From an uncultured Eggerthellaceae bacterium (GTDB taxonomy: Bacteria; Actinomycetota; Coriobacteriia; Coriobacteriales; Eggerthellaceae), in assembly GCA_934668515.1 (NCBI GenBank), contig CAKUNS010000019.1, positions 1 to 33,603 on the forward strand: a DNA stretch of 33,603 nucleotides, in the 5' to 3' direction. Shown one piece after another: positions 1 to 7,942 of this stretch. Within the stretch, counting starts at the first letter, position 1, and each line of letters opens with the position of its first letter. The notes under the pieces were generated by a model, which ran no database searches, had not been told where the DNA came from, and saw nothing but the letters and a program-made list of their open reading frames with translations. A program made the position numbers and the translations under genes.

Positions 1-329
1 GCGCACCAGTAGGGCTCGCCGTCATCGACGACCTGCTCGTTCTTGTTGAAAACCCACTCAACGTTGCCGTCCCAGTCAACCATCTTCAGGTCGAGAGTGT
101 CCTGGTAAGCGAACTGAGCCTCACGAGAACCACTGTTGGCGATGAGGTGGCCGCCAGGAAGCATCTTGGGCGGGAAGCCGCCGAGGCCCTTCCACACACG
201 AACGACGTTGCCGTTCATGTCGATGAGGATGCTGCCAACACCCGGGCCCGCAAAGAGGGTGTAGCCGCTAGCGGCCTTTTCGGGGTTGTAGAGCGTTACG
301 CCAGTAGGATGAACTGTTGGACGTCCCAT
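1..329 (-). CDS. Arylsulfotransferase-like protein, N-terminal part (cut by window edge)
   Basis: Only the first 109 codons are present; the gene runs off the left edge. The start is the ATG at 327-329, preceded by a GGGAGA ribosome site. The protein opens MGRPTVHPTG and shares more than half of its first 100 residues with the complete sulfotransferase-like protein at 3423-4841, including SGYTLF, the MNG-VVR-WK stretch and DWDGNVEW followed by FNK. These repeated W/DG strands are typical of the beta-propeller arylsulfotransferase fold. The family transfers sulfuryl groups between aryl sulfates and phenols. No signal peptide is visible, unlike periplasmic E. coli-type AssT. It faces the LysR gene at 664-1596 across a 334-bp intergenic region, the usual layout of a regulator and its target. 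Substrate cannot be told from sequence. Confidence 0.8.
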   Translation of the reverse strand, partial: MGRPTVHPTGVTLYNPEKAASGYTLFAGPGVGSILIDMNGNVVRVWKGLGGFPPKMLPGGHLIANSGSREAQFAYQDTLDLKMVDWDGNVEWVFNKNEQVVDDGEPYWC

Positions 330-663
330 TTAACTTCTCCCTTTCATTATTCTGCTGGACGCTTTCGCGTCATTCCTATCTAGTTTTCCGAATATTCGGC
401 GTTACCGAATATCTCCTATATTTTCGGTTTTCCTAGACAACGCGTTCATATTAACATGCTTTCAATCGAATTCCAGCGTGATTTTTGCCTCTTTGATCAC
501 GGTTACAATTTTGTTGCTTTCCGTTTACTTTTGGCGACTTCTTACTCGTTTTTTGCTTGATTTCTGCAAGACGTTGATTGGCTTTACGACAAGCGCCGAT
601 AGGCTTATTGTTGCGTTTACCGAGTGCCACCATTTGACCCACCAATCAGGTAAGGATTTCAAA
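330..663. other. Divergent intergenic region, arylsulfotransferase / LysR
   Basis: This 334-bp stretch separates divergent genes. It holds a GACGC-GNRA-GCGTC mini-hairpin in the sulfotransferase leader (358-371), the dyad at 392-412, and A+T-rich sequence that should contain both promoters. An open frame in phase with the LysR gene reaches back to 478 and would add a hydrophobic segment, but it has no ribosome site. I see no separate gene. Confidence 0.6.
392..412. promoter_or_regulatory. Candidate LysR operator, ATATTCGG-N5-CCGAATAT
   Basis: This is a perfect dyad with 8-bp arms and a 5-bp centre. Its core, TCGG-N5-CCGA at 396-408, has the T-N11-A spacing of LysR boxes. The left arm is shared with an overlapping 12-bp palindrome, CCGAATATTCGG, at 388-399. 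The same TCGG-N5-CCGA core appears twice in the second LysR/sulfotransferase intergenic region. Binding by the adjacent regulator is inferred. Confidence 0.55.
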
Positions 664-1596
664 GTGAAAATCTCGATCCAACAATTGCGCTACCTTATTG
701 CAACTGTCTCGGCTGGTTCCATCACGGGTGCTGCTCATGCTCTGAGCGTCTCTCAAGGCACTATCTCCGAAGCTATTTCGCAAATTGAATCGGAAGCGGG
801 CGTCGAACTGTTCACACGCAAGCGCAAGCCCTTGGTGCTTACCGAAACCGGTGAGGAATTCTTAGGTTACGCTCGTGGTGTTGTCAAAAAGATGGACGCC
901 CTTGAGTCTCGATTCGGCGGCGAGAACAAGAAGATCAACTTTGCCGTTTCTTCGCTGCCCTTCCGTTTTTCAGTTAACGCCCTGGGCATGGTATCCGCTG
1001 CGCAGCCCAATGATCGTTACGAGTTCTCTATCGACATCGCCCCGTTCTCGAAGCTGGTGCAGGACATATCCTCAGGCGCACGAGACTTCGGCGTTCTTTA
1101 CCTGACCGAAGACAACGAAATGCCCATGTTGCGTGTCTTCTCGGATAGCGGCCTTGTGTTCAAGAAAATGTTCGAGGCCAAGCCCCATATCCTGATAAAT
1201 CCGCATCATCCTCTTGCCGGCAAAAACAGCGTGACGTTCGACGATCTGAAAATCTATCCGAAATTCCTGTTCTCACAGTACATTTACGTTGGCACTCCTT
1301 CGGAATGCGAAGCGCGACTGCCGTACACTGCCGAACGCGCAGGCGGCCTCATCCAGATGAACAGCGTTCTTTCGCTAAGCGAGTTCGTTAGCTCCTTCTC
1401 GAGCATGGATGGCTACATGATCTGGTGCGATCTGGTTCCCGAAGAAACGAACCCCGAAGAGTTGGCTTCGGTGCCCATCGAGGACGGCGCGCCTATGACC
1501 ATCGGGTACCTTAAGCCCGCCGATACCTCTCTGACCGAAATCGAGCGTCAGTACGTCGACGCCATGATGACTTACGCTCCCGAAAACCGCCGTTAG
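664..1596 (+). CDS. LysR-family transcriptional regulator
   Basis: LysR-type DNA-binding regulator of 310 residues, the usual family length. The N-terminal winged helix-turn-helix covers about residues 3-62 (QQLRYL, then SITGAAHALSVSQGTISEAI); the remainder is the effector-binding domain. I start it at the GTG at 664, with AAGGA seven bases upstream, because this places the HTH at the extreme N-terminus as in the paralogue at 5107. A longer in-frame start at 478 lacks a ribosome site. The two regulators also share a C-terminal pattern of PIE, PM, IGY and SL, so they look like duplicates. It is divergent from a sulfotransferase-like gene and probably controls it. The effector is unknown. Confidence 0.88.
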   Translation: MKISIQQLRYLIATVSAGSITGAAHALSVSQGTISEAISQIESEAGVELFTRKRKPLVLTETGEEFLGYARGVVKKMDALESRFGGENKKINFAVSSLPFRFSVNALGMVSAAQPNDRYEFSIDIAPFSKLVQDISSGARDFGVLYLTEDNEMPMLRVFSDSGLVFKKMFEAKPHILINPHHPLAGKNSVTFDDLKIYPKFLFSQYIYVGTPSECEARLPYTAERAGGLIQMNSVLSLSEFVSSFSSMDGYMIWCDLVPEETNPEELASVPIEDGAPMTIGYLKPADTSLTEIERQYVDAMMTYAPENRR

Positions 1597-1635
1597 ATCT
1601 TTCGCGAATCCAACGCTGGCCACAACCAAAACCAA

Positions 1636-1671
1636 CAGAGAGTCTGCACCGTTCTCGGTGCAGACTCTCTG
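1636..1671 (+). terminator. Intrinsic terminator of the first LysR gene
   Basis: A 15-bp perfect stem (CAGAGAGTCTGCACC paired with its complement at 1657-1671) encloses a 6-base loop and is followed by CTTTCTTTC. It starts 39 bases after the LysR stop codon. The tail is only moderately T-rich. Confidence 0.7.
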
Positions 1672-1800
1672 CTTTCTTTCGCGAAGCCAACCTTCAACAC
1701 GACGCAAGCCAACAGCAAGCTTGCGTCATCTCGACGCGGGCTTTCCCTTTTCCAATACGGGAATGTGCGCTTTCCGACGCAAGCCTATCGTCCTCCCAAC

Positions 1801-1836
1801 AAAAATTCGCCCCCAGCTCTAACGAGCCAGGGGCGA
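1801..1836 (-). terminator. Intrinsic terminator of the SLC13 transporter gene
   Basis: Read on the minus strand, TCGCCCC pairs with GGGGCGA, with a two-base mismatch and then an inner GCTC/GAGC stem, followed by a run of five T (complement of 1801-1805). It lies about 70 bases after the transporter stop codon. Confidence 0.75.
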
Positions 1837-1905
1837 CAGAAGGGAGAGTTCTTTCATGTATCCAACCGAAACCTATCGGCTGGAACCTTAGTCAAGTCTC
1901 AACCG

Positions 1906-3342
1906 TTACAACGGGAACACCAAGCACCAAAGAACGATGAGCACCGTGTTAACCAGAACAGTCGGAACGCCGTACTGGTAAATCTCCTTGGCGCTGATCC
2001 ACTCCTTGTTGGGGAACAGCAACGAACTTGCTGCGCAACCCGCGGGGGTGAGGATGGCGTTGACCGAAGCCAGCATGATGCCGAAGGAAACCAGCTCGGG
2101 CGAAAGACCCATGCCAGCGCAAATCGGGATGATAACAGGCAAGAACATTGCGACAACAACCATGTTGATCAGGAAGTTGGTCAGCAGGACAACCACAGCG
2201 ATAACGATCAGCAGGAACATGCTGCTGGGAACACTAGTAAGCGCGGGGACGACGTTCTGGGAAAGGAAGGCAGCGATGCCGGTCTTCTCGTTGATCAGGC
2301 AGCCGCCAATGGCCAGGATGACCGCAACCATCATGAGCATGTTCCAAGGAACGTTCTTCGTGGCAAGGTCGGCGAAGTTCAGAACCGGCTTATCCTTGTA
2401 GTACATCAGCGTGATGATGATGAAGAACAGAATGGCGATGCCTGAAGAGCCAAAGCTGTTATAGAACGTGGCCAGCTCGGAGCCCTTGGGGATAAACGAG
2501 GGGGCAAGCAGCAGAACGACGAACACAACCAGCATGATAAGGGCAGTCTTCAACTCGTGAGCAAGTTCGCCCTGGCTGCTGACGTCAACCTTGTATTCCT
2601 TAAGGGGTGCAACATCCAGACGGAAGATGAACTTGGCCAGTGCGATGTAGACCATGATTTCAAGAATGCCAAATGGAACCATGAACAACACGTACTGAAT
2701 CATGTCAGCAGGTGCGCCCATGATGTTGGCGTACACACCCAGGTTGGCGATGGCGTTGCCGCCCCACGGCATAGCGGAAAGGCTGAATGCACCCTGCATC
2801 GCGATGCCGAAAACCATGATGGACGGGAACTTGTCATGCGGCTTCTGGCCGATGCCGTGCGTGATGCCGTAGACAACCTCCCACATCAGCAGCATGCCAA
2901 CGAAGGTGTTGACCAGCGAGCAGATCAGGTACGTTGCGAACAGGATCATCGCGATGAGGCGCCACGGATGCCCCTCAAGGATCTTGCGGCCAAGCAGCCA
3001 GTTGGCCAGGAACTGGCTAACGCCGGTTTCCTTCAGGTAGCCAACCAAAACGAATGCGACAACCAGGAACAGGAACGTGTCAGTACCCCAACCAGCAGCC
3101 ACGAACTGCTTCAGGGTCATAACGCCCGTTGCCGGGAACAGCAGCAAGCCCATCAAGCTGGGCCATGCGCGACCCGTCAAAGACCAACCAACGATCATCG
3201 ACAGGAACACGGTAACGCACCTTATGCCGATCTCGGTCATAGGTGCGGGGGCGGGAATGAACCAACCAGAAAACGCGATCACCAAAACGATGACGGCCTT
3301 CAGGAACTCCTTCTTTCCAGCCCCGGCTTGTACTTCAGCCAT
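1906..3342 (-). CDS. SLC13/DASS-family anion transporter
   Basis: Polytopic membrane protein of 478 residues, predicted to take an organic or inorganic anion across the membrane, usually coupled to sodium in this family. Hydrophobic segments run the whole length. The first half has an NTF motif (145-147) after a membrane segment and PWGGNAIAN (192-200). The second half has WNMLMMVAVILAIGG (333-347), TNFLINMVVVAMFLP (388-402) and TPAGCAASS (432-440). These match the two inverted-repeat halves of the SLC13/ion-transporter superfamily. The ATG at 3342 has AGGAG seven bases upstream; a longer frame to 3405 has none. It lies 80 bp downstream of the sulfotransferase-like gene on the same strand, so it probably moves that enzyme's substrate, product or sulfate. 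Exact specificity is not readable. Confidence 0.85.
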   Translation of the reverse strand: MAEVQAGAGKKEFLKAVIVLVIAFSGWFIPAPAPMTEIGIRCVTVFLSMIVGWSLTGRAWPSLMGLLLFPATGVMTLKQFVAAGWGTDTFLFLVVAFVLVGYLKETGVSQFLANWLLGRKILEGHPWRLIAMILFATYLICSLVNTFVGMLLMWEVVYGITHGIGQKPHDKFPSIMVFGIAMQGAFSLSAMPWGGNAIANLGVYANIMGAPADMIQYVLFMVPFGILEIMVYIALAKFIFRLDVAPLKEYKVDVSSQGELAHELKTALIMLVVFVVLLLAPSFIPKGSELATFYNSFGSSGIAILFFIIITLMYYKDKPVLNFADLATKNVPWNMLMMVAVILAIGGCLINEKTGIAAFLSQNVVPALTSVPSSMFLLIVIAVVVLLTNFLINMVVVAMFLPVIIPICAGMGLSPELVSFGIMLASVNAILTPAGCAASSLLFPNKEWISAKEIYQYGVPTVLVNTVLIVLWCLVFPL

Positions 3343-3370
3343 TAATACACTCCTTTTTGTTTCTATAGCG

Positions 3371-3395
3371 GGCGCATGCCCCTTCAACATGCGCC
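3371..3395 (-). other. Intercistronic hairpin
   Basis: An 8-bp inverted repeat, GGCGCATG/CATGCGCC, with a 9-base loop lies in the 80-bp gap between the sulfotransferase-like gene and the transporter gene. No T-run follows, so it is more likely an mRNA stability or processing element than a terminator. Confidence 0.4.
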
Positions 3396-3422
3396 AAACC
3401 CTCAAATCCTTAAGCGCCTATC

Positions 3423-4841
3423 TTACTTGGTATCTACGCAATTAGCGAAGCCCTTGTCGAATCCGCGCGTACCCTCGACAGAAACCTGCACGCCCTCGGC
3501 CTCAAGATCGAACTTCTCGGCACCAGGCAGCACGTATTCGGTGTTGTCGATGCGCTCGATGGCAACCTCTTCCTGCTCGGGCAGCTGGGGTACCCAGTCG
3601 TACGGAATGCGGTAAGCGCGGTAAATCAAACCAGAGCCCAGACGCGGGTAGTTGTACTCCCACACCAGCTCGTTGTCAGGAGTGAACTCCATGAAGCGGC
3701 CGCTGGTGCCCTCGCAAATGAACGTATTGCCATTGGGCAGGCGCTGCGCGTCGGAAGTAAGCGGGCTGTAGAAGTAATGCGTGGTGAACGGAGCGTCGGT
3801 CGCGCCGATTTCCTCGCCCTTGCACTCCCAAACAATCTCGAGGGTGGTGGGGTCGAACTCGACAACACGGGAACCATCGCGACGAGTAACCTTCAAGCCG
3901 GTCTTCGAGAACTGGTTCGGGGCGCCATAACCTGCCCAGCCACCGTTGTCGTAAACCATGATGTTGCCCTCGCCCGGCAGGCCCTTGGGGATCATGTGCG
4001 TATGATGCGGACCGACGATGGTACCGAAGATGCGCAGTTCAGGCGTCTTGGTAAAGTCGGGACCAACCTGCCAAACGATCTCGCCTGTTTCATGTGAAAC
4101 AATGAACATGATGTTGCACTCGCGCGAATCCATAATGATGTTCTGCGGGTTGAAGCGCTCGTCGCCCTCGTCGTACCAATGGTTCGGGCCGACATAGCTG
4201 GCGCAGTTGATGTGGAACAGATCGCCTTGGCCGGTAGGACGCATGGTGGGGTCGCGATACATCGCGTTCTTCTGCTCTTCAGTGAAGCCGAATTCGTTGA
4301 AGTGGTCGATGACGCTCCACTCCCAAAGGATGTTGCCCTCGCGGTCGATCTCGATAAGACAGTCGTCAAGCAACTGATGCGGGCTGATCTTCGGCTTGTT
4401 CACATCTTTGTGGGTGAGGATCAGCATCTTGCCGAAATCGGTGGTAACTTCCTGGCCCGGAACCGGGTAACCAACAGGGTTGCCTTCCATCTGATAATCA
4501 TGATGCTGACGAGCGGCCCACTCGATTCCGTCGGGGTCGTTCACGTGATCATACTTGTTGAACGTCCACTCAACGTTGCCATCCCAGTCGATCATGGTGA
4601 CGTCGGCAAAGTCCTGCGAAGCAATGGCAGCATCGCGCGCGGCAAGGCTTCCAAGGATATGACCGCCCTTAATCATCTTGCAGGGCATACCCATGAAATC
4701 TTTCCACTGGCGAACAACCTTACCGTTCATGTTGATCAGGATCGCACCGATCTGGCGACCCATAAACAAGGTGTAGCCGCTATCGCATTTGCTGGGATCG
4801 TAAAGCGTGGTTCCCGTAGGGAAAACTGTTGGACGTCCCAT
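3423..4841 (-). CDS. Arylsulfotransferase-like protein (ASST family)
   Basis: Complete 472-residue member of the bacterial arylsulfotransferase beta-propeller group, which moves a sulfuryl group from one phenolic sulfate to another through a histidine intermediate. Visible signs are repeated blade-like strands (DWDGNVEW 85-92, GNILWEW 169-175, GEIVWQVG 253-260, NELVWEY 390-396), DLFHIN with H210, GPHHTHM with H279/H280/H282, THYFYSP with H355 and RLPNGNTF (367-374). These are candidates for the catalytic His/Arg set; I cannot align them residue by residue. No signal peptide or membrane segment is present, so the enzyme should be cytoplasmic, unlike E. coli AssT. It is shorter than that enzyme (about 600 residues). 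The start has GGAGGAG upstream. The transporter gene follows; LysR2 is divergent. A near-parS sequence lies within the gene. Confidence 0.82.
   Translation of the reverse strand: MGRPTVFPTGTTLYDPSKCDSGYTLFMGRQIGAILINMNGKVVRQWKDFMGMPCKMIKGGHILGSLAARDAAIASQDFADVTMIDWDGNVEWTFNKYDHVNDPDGIEWAARQHHDYQMEGNPVGYPVPGQEVTTDFGKMLILTHKDVNKPKISPHQLLDDCLIEIDREGNILWEWSVIDHFNEFGFTEEQKNAMYRDPTMRPTGQGDLFHINCASYVGPNHWYDEGDERFNPQNIIMDSRECNIMFIVSHETGEIVWQVGPDFTKTPELRIFGTIVGPHHTHMIPKGLPGEGNIMVYDNGGWAGYGAPNQFSKTGLKVTRRDGSRVVEFDPTTLEIVWECKGEEIGATDAPFTTHYFYSPLTSDAQRLPNGNTFICEGTSGRFMEFTPDNELVWEYNYPRLGSGLIYRAYRIPYDWVPQLPEQEEVAIERIDNTEYVLPGAEKFDLEAEGVQVSVEGTRGFDKGFANCVDTK
4086..4101. other. One-mismatch parS-like site inside a coding region
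   Basis: TGTTTCATGTGAAACA differs from the parS 16-mer by a single central base (C to T). It lies in the sulfotransferase-like reading frame, about 14.7 kb from the nearest perfect parS in this window. The central CG step is lost, which may weaken ParB binding. Confidence 0.35.
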
Positions 4842-4856
4842 TGCTCCTCCTTCATT

Positions 4857-4869
4857 TCGGTAATTCCGA
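4857..4869. promoter_or_regulatory. Candidate LysR operator near sulfotransferase start
   Basis: TCGGTAATTCCGA fits TCGG-N5-CCGA, the core seen at 396-408. Its centre is about 22 bases upstream of the sulfotransferase-like ATG, near the expected transcription start, a position compatible with repression or with a LysR activation subsite. Confidence 0.45.
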
Positions 4870-4977
4870 TTTGACTATTCATTAGTTCGTCACATTCGAA
4901 CGCTGGGGATAATATCATGCGATACAACCGAAGTTGTGAACATCGCCATCGTGTTTGCCTATATAAGCTTTTCCTAT

Positions 4978-4990
4978 TCGGGATTCCCGA
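4978..4990. promoter_or_regulatory. Candidate LysR operator, upstream copy
   Basis: TCGGGATTCCCGA again fits TCGG-N5-CCGA, with a nearly perfect inner dyad. It sits near the middle of the 265-bp divergent region, about 140 bases from the sulfotransferase-like start and 120 from the LysR start. It could be the high-affinity recognition site. Confidence 0.5.
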
Positions 4991-5106
4991 TTCGTTAGTA
5001 AAATTAGGGTCAATTTACCGATACAATCAGTTAACCCTATGAGATAAATCCCGCATGAGCTCAAGGACGAAACCAACCAGCTGAAGCACATGCACCAGGA
5101 GGAACC

Positions 5107-6150
5107 ATGCGCTCCGCGAACAACAGAATCACCGTTCAACAACTCCGCTATCTTATGAAAACAGCCGAAACCGGATCGGTCACCGATGCCGCACGCGAGC
5201 TCGGCATCTCGCAGAGCACCCTTTCCGAAGCCCTTTCCCAAATGGAAAACGCCACGGGCTTCACGATCCTGGCACGCAGCCGCAAGGGCGCCACGCCTAC
5301 GCCGCTGGGAACCGAGTTCCTCCATTACGCCCAGAACGTTGTCAATCGCATGGACGACCTGGAACGCCGCTTCGTCATCGGCTTCCCCAGCAAGAACAAC
5401 TTCCGCATTGCCTCGCAATCGTTCGGCTTTGCCTGGGAGGCCCTGGTCGAGCTTGCAACGAAGCCGGAAAGCGCGCGCTACAACTTCACCTGGGATCTTT
5501 GCGGAGCACCGAACGTCATTTCAAAAGTTGCAGCCGAAAAGGCCGACGTCGGACTGATCGGCATAAGCTCAAGTAACCGCAAGATCATCGCGAAGTTGCT
5601 TGCCGACAACGACGTCCAGTTTTATCCAATCATGAATGCGACGCTGTTCGCCCTGTTCAACCCCTCGCATCCCCTTGCAAGGCATGGGCGCCGTTCCGTT
5701 TCACACGAGGAACTTGCGGATTATCCTTTCTTTGCATTTGACCAGTTCGTGCATCTGGAGCTCCGCCCAAGCGACGATTCCAGTAACGGACGAAGCGACA
5801 AACCTGCCGCATCGTGCACAGCGTACGGCATAGCGGTGCCGAACGGTCTTATGGTTTCGCCCACTCAACTGGTAAAGGACATCGCCGACAGTTACGCCTA
5901 CACCGTATGGTGTCGCGTCATCACCGACGGAATCGTGCATAATCACGTCGACACATGGCCCATCGACCCCGAAGAGCGCAGGCGTATCGAGAAACTTGCG
6001 ATGCAAACCGACTTCTCGGCCAAAGACGTCGTTTCCATCCCCATCGAGAACGAGGACCCCATGGAAATCGGCTACGTGCTGAAAAAGGGCATGTCGCTCG
6101 ATGAGGTCGGCCAGCTGTTCATCAATTCCGTTGCTTCTTACGATAATTAA
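5107..6150 (+). CDS. LysR-family transcriptional regulator
   Basis: LysR-type regulator of 347 residues, about 40 longer than the family average. The winged HTH covers about residues 8-66 (VQQLRYLMKTAETGSVTDAA, then LGISQSTLSEALSQME). The effector domain follows, with the C-terminal PIE/PM/IGY/SL pattern shared with the regulator at 664-1596. The ATG at 5107 is preceded by AGGAGG at ideal spacing. The gene is divergent from the sulfotransferase-like/transporter pair, whose intergenic region holds two TCGG-N5-CCGA dyads. It therefore probably governs that pair, and perhaps the MFS gene downstream. The extra length lies in the effector domain (around residues 230-300), not at the start. Ligand unknown. 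Confidence 0.9.
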   Translation: MRSANNRITVQQLRYLMKTAETGSVTDAARELGISQSTLSEALSQMENATGFTILARSRKGATPTPLGTEFLHYAQNVVNRMDDLERRFVIGFPSKNNFRIASQSFGFAWEALVELATKPESARYNFTWDLCGAPNVISKVAAEKADVGLIGISSSNRKIIAKLLADNDVQFYPIMNATLFALFNPSHPLARHGRRSVSHEELADYPFFAFDQFVHLELRPSDDSSNGRSDKPAASCTAYGIAVPNGLMVSPTQLVKDIADSYAYTVWCRVITDGIVHNHVDTWPIDPEERRRIEKLAMQTDFSAKDVVSIPIENEDPMEIGYVLKKGMSLDEVGQLFINSVASYDN

Positions 6151-6167
6151 AAGAATCAACAATCCCG

Positions 6168-6201
6168 AAAGCGCTCGATGTGACGACTCGAGCGCTTTTT
6201 T
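6168..6201 (+). terminator. Intrinsic terminator after the second LysR gene
   Basis: AAAGCGCTCGA pairs with TCGAGCGCTTT around a 9-base loop and runs into six T residues. It begins 18 bases after the LysR stop and separates that transcript from the MFS gene. Confidence 0.85.
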
Positions 6202-6356
6202 ACTGTCAAAACGTAGAAACTTCCGCTGATATACAAGCATTTGCCGATACCAATCACGAAAATACCCTTGTCTGATAGGCTGTAGAAGTTTGCGTCCAAC
6301 GTTTCCTCGTGCCAAACCAAGCGAGATCCAATAGACATGGCAAGGAGTGTTCTCGT

Positions 6357-7769
6357 ATGTCTTTGAAGCTTTCCAAAAACGACATCGCGATGGTCGCCGT
6401 GCTTCTGTCCGGCGCCTTCCTCACTTATCTGAATCTAACCCTCATGACGCCGGCTCTGCCGACCATCATGGCCACCATGAGCGTCGACCAGGCAACCGTT
6501 CAGTGGCTCACCTCGGCATACTGCATGACCGAGGCCATCGTCGTTCCGCTTGCCGCCTACCTGATGGGCCGCTTCACCACGCGTCAGCTGTTCCTGTTCG
6601 GCATGGCACTGTTCGCTGCCGGCAGCATGACCGCGGCGGTGGCGCCCGTTTTCGCCGTCATCCTTCTTGGCCGCATCATGCAAGCTGCAGCAACCGGCTA
6701 CATGATGACCATGGTGTTCAGCGTCATTCTTCTGGTATTCCCCAAGGAAAACCGCGGCATGGCAATGGGTCTGGTCGGACTGATCATTGGCGTGGCACCT
6801 GCAATCGGACCGGTGCTTTCAGGCATTTTGGTTGACCACGTTGGTTGGCGCATCATATTCGTTCTTGTCGCCGCACTAGCCGTGGCAACCATCGTCCTTG
6901 CGTTCTTCGCGCTGCCCAACTACGACAAGATCCGCCGCTCGAAATTCGATGCGGCGTCGGTCGTCCTGTCAACCATCGGCCTGTTCGGCCTTCTGTACGG
7001 CATCTCGACATTCAGCTCTACCCAGAATCACCTGTTCACTGCTGCGATGGTCGTCATTGGCATTGCCGTTATGGCCGTGTACTGCAAGCGCCAGCTGTCT
7101 CTTGACGACCCCATGCTCAACCTCCACATTCTTAACGTGTTCCGCTATCGCCTTGCAGTGATCTACGTGCTGATTGCTCAGGCGATTTTGGTCGGTCTCG
7201 AAACCATCCTGCCTCTTTACATTCAGGGAGTGCTGGGGCATCCGGCCACGGTGTCGGGCCTTACGCTTTTGCCCGGAGCGATTTTGGCAGCAATCGCCAG
7301 CTTGATCGGCGGTCGACTGTACGACCTGATGGGCGCCCGTAAACCCATGCTGCTCGCCTCCGCCATCCTGTTAATCACCGCAGGAATCCTGGCGGTGCTC
7401 AAGGCGGATAGCGGTATCTCGTTGGTCTGCCTTGTGTATGCCGTGTACAACCTTGGCTTCTGCCTGGCTTCCAACCCCATCAACACATGGGGCGTGAACG
7501 CACTGGACAACGACGATGTCCCCGATTCTCAAAGCGTTTCCGGCACCGTGAACCAAGTTGCTGCTGCATTCGGCGTTGCGCTGCTGATCTCCATTTCGAC
7601 CGCTGTTTCCAGCGCGTTCGCCAGCAACGCGGCCGCTGCAGAGACCGCCGTCAGCGCCGCACAGGTCACCTTCGCAGGCTACCACGTAGCATTCCTGGTC
7701 ATCGGCGTCCTACTTGCCATTCAGACGCTCATGGTCGTGTTCCTCGTGAAGGACAAGAAGGAGAAGTAA
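6357..7769 (+). CDS. DHA2-type MFS drug/anion exporter
   Basis: Major facilitator superfamily exporter of 470 residues with about 14 hydrophobic segments, as in the EmrB/QacA (DHA2) proton antiporters. MFS motif A is reduced to GRFTTRQ (71-77). The exporter-specific motif C is clear at about 144-157 (IGVAPAIGPVLSGI), just before HVGWR. LTSAYCMTEAIVVPLAAYL (51-69) is typical of DHA2 helix 2. I use the ATG at 6357, with AAGGAG nine bases upstream; an in-frame start at 6309 has no ribosome site. The gene follows the LysR gene behind a strong terminator, so it has its own promoter, but proximity suggests efflux related to the sulfotransferase module. The true substrate is unknown. No EmrA-like partner is adjacent. 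Confidence 0.87.
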   Translation: MSLKLSKNDIAMVAVLLSGAFLTYLNLTLMTPALPTIMATMSVDQATVQWLTSAYCMTEAIVVPLAAYLMGRFTTRQLFLFGMALFAAGSMTAAVAPVFAVILLGRIMQAAATGYMMTMVFSVILLVFPKENRGMAMGLVGLIIGVAPAIGPVLSGILVDHVGWRIIFVLVAALAVATIVLAFFALPNYDKIRRSKFDAASVVLSTIGLFGLLYGISTFSSTQNHLFTAAMVVIGIAVMAVYCKRQLSLDDPMLNLHILNVFRYRLAVIYVLIAQAILVGLETILPLYIQGVLGHPATVSGLTLLPGAILAAIASLIGGRLYDLMGARKPMLLASAILLITAGILAVLKADSGISLVCLVYAVYNLGFCLASNPINTWGVNALDNDDVPDSQSVSGTVNQVAAAFGVALLISISTAVSSAFASNAAAAETAVSAAQVTFAGYHVAFLVIGVLLAIQTLMVVFLVKDKKEK

Positions 7770-7801
7770 GGGAAACCAAATACAGGAAGAAAACGCGCTA
7801 C

Positions 7802-7829
7802 GAGGTGCCGACCTGCGTCGGCACCTCTT
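7802..7829 (+). terminator. Terminator of the MFS gene
   Basis: GAGGTGCCGAC pairs perfectly with GTCGGCACCTC around a 4-base loop, followed by TTCTCTT. It lies 33 bases after the MFS stop codon. Confidence 0.75.
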
Positions 7830-7876
7830 CTCTTGCGGAAAAGGCCACATACCGCATCACCGGTCCCCGCAAACAG

Positions 7877-7909
7877 GAGGAGCCAGCGGCACGAAGCTGC
7901 TGGCTCCTC
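7877..7909. terminator. Hairpin between convergent MFS and ferredoxin genes
   Basis: An 11-bp stem (GAGGAGCCAGC with GCTGGCTCCTC) and an 11-base loop lie 34 bases beyond the ferredoxin stop. Tails on both strands are pyrimidine-rich but not T-runs. It is probably the ferredoxin terminator, perhaps acting in both directions. Confidence 0.5.
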
Positions 7910-7942
7910 TCTCTGTTCACGCTTGAAGCGGTGGTTGACCGT

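Larger units (their letters stand above)
1597..1905. other. Convergent intergenic region with two terminators
   Basis: This 309-bp stretch lies between the 3' ends of the LysR gene and the transporter gene. It holds the LysR-side hairpin (1636-1671), a GACGCAAG/CTTGCGTC inverted repeat near 1701-1727, and the transporter-side terminator (1801-1836). No credible gene is seen. Confidence 0.6.

Noticed and set aside
478..663. In-frame N-terminal extension of the first LysR with a hydrophobic segment, which would make a membrane-anchored LysR
   Set aside because: No ribosome site precedes the GTG at 478; the GTG at 664 has AAGGA at good spacing and gives the normal family N-terminus shared with the second LysR.
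1765..2445. Plus-strand open frame rich in Asn, Asp, His and Gln
   Set aside because: It is antisense to the SLC13 transporter; the odd composition mirrors hydrophobic codons on the other strand.
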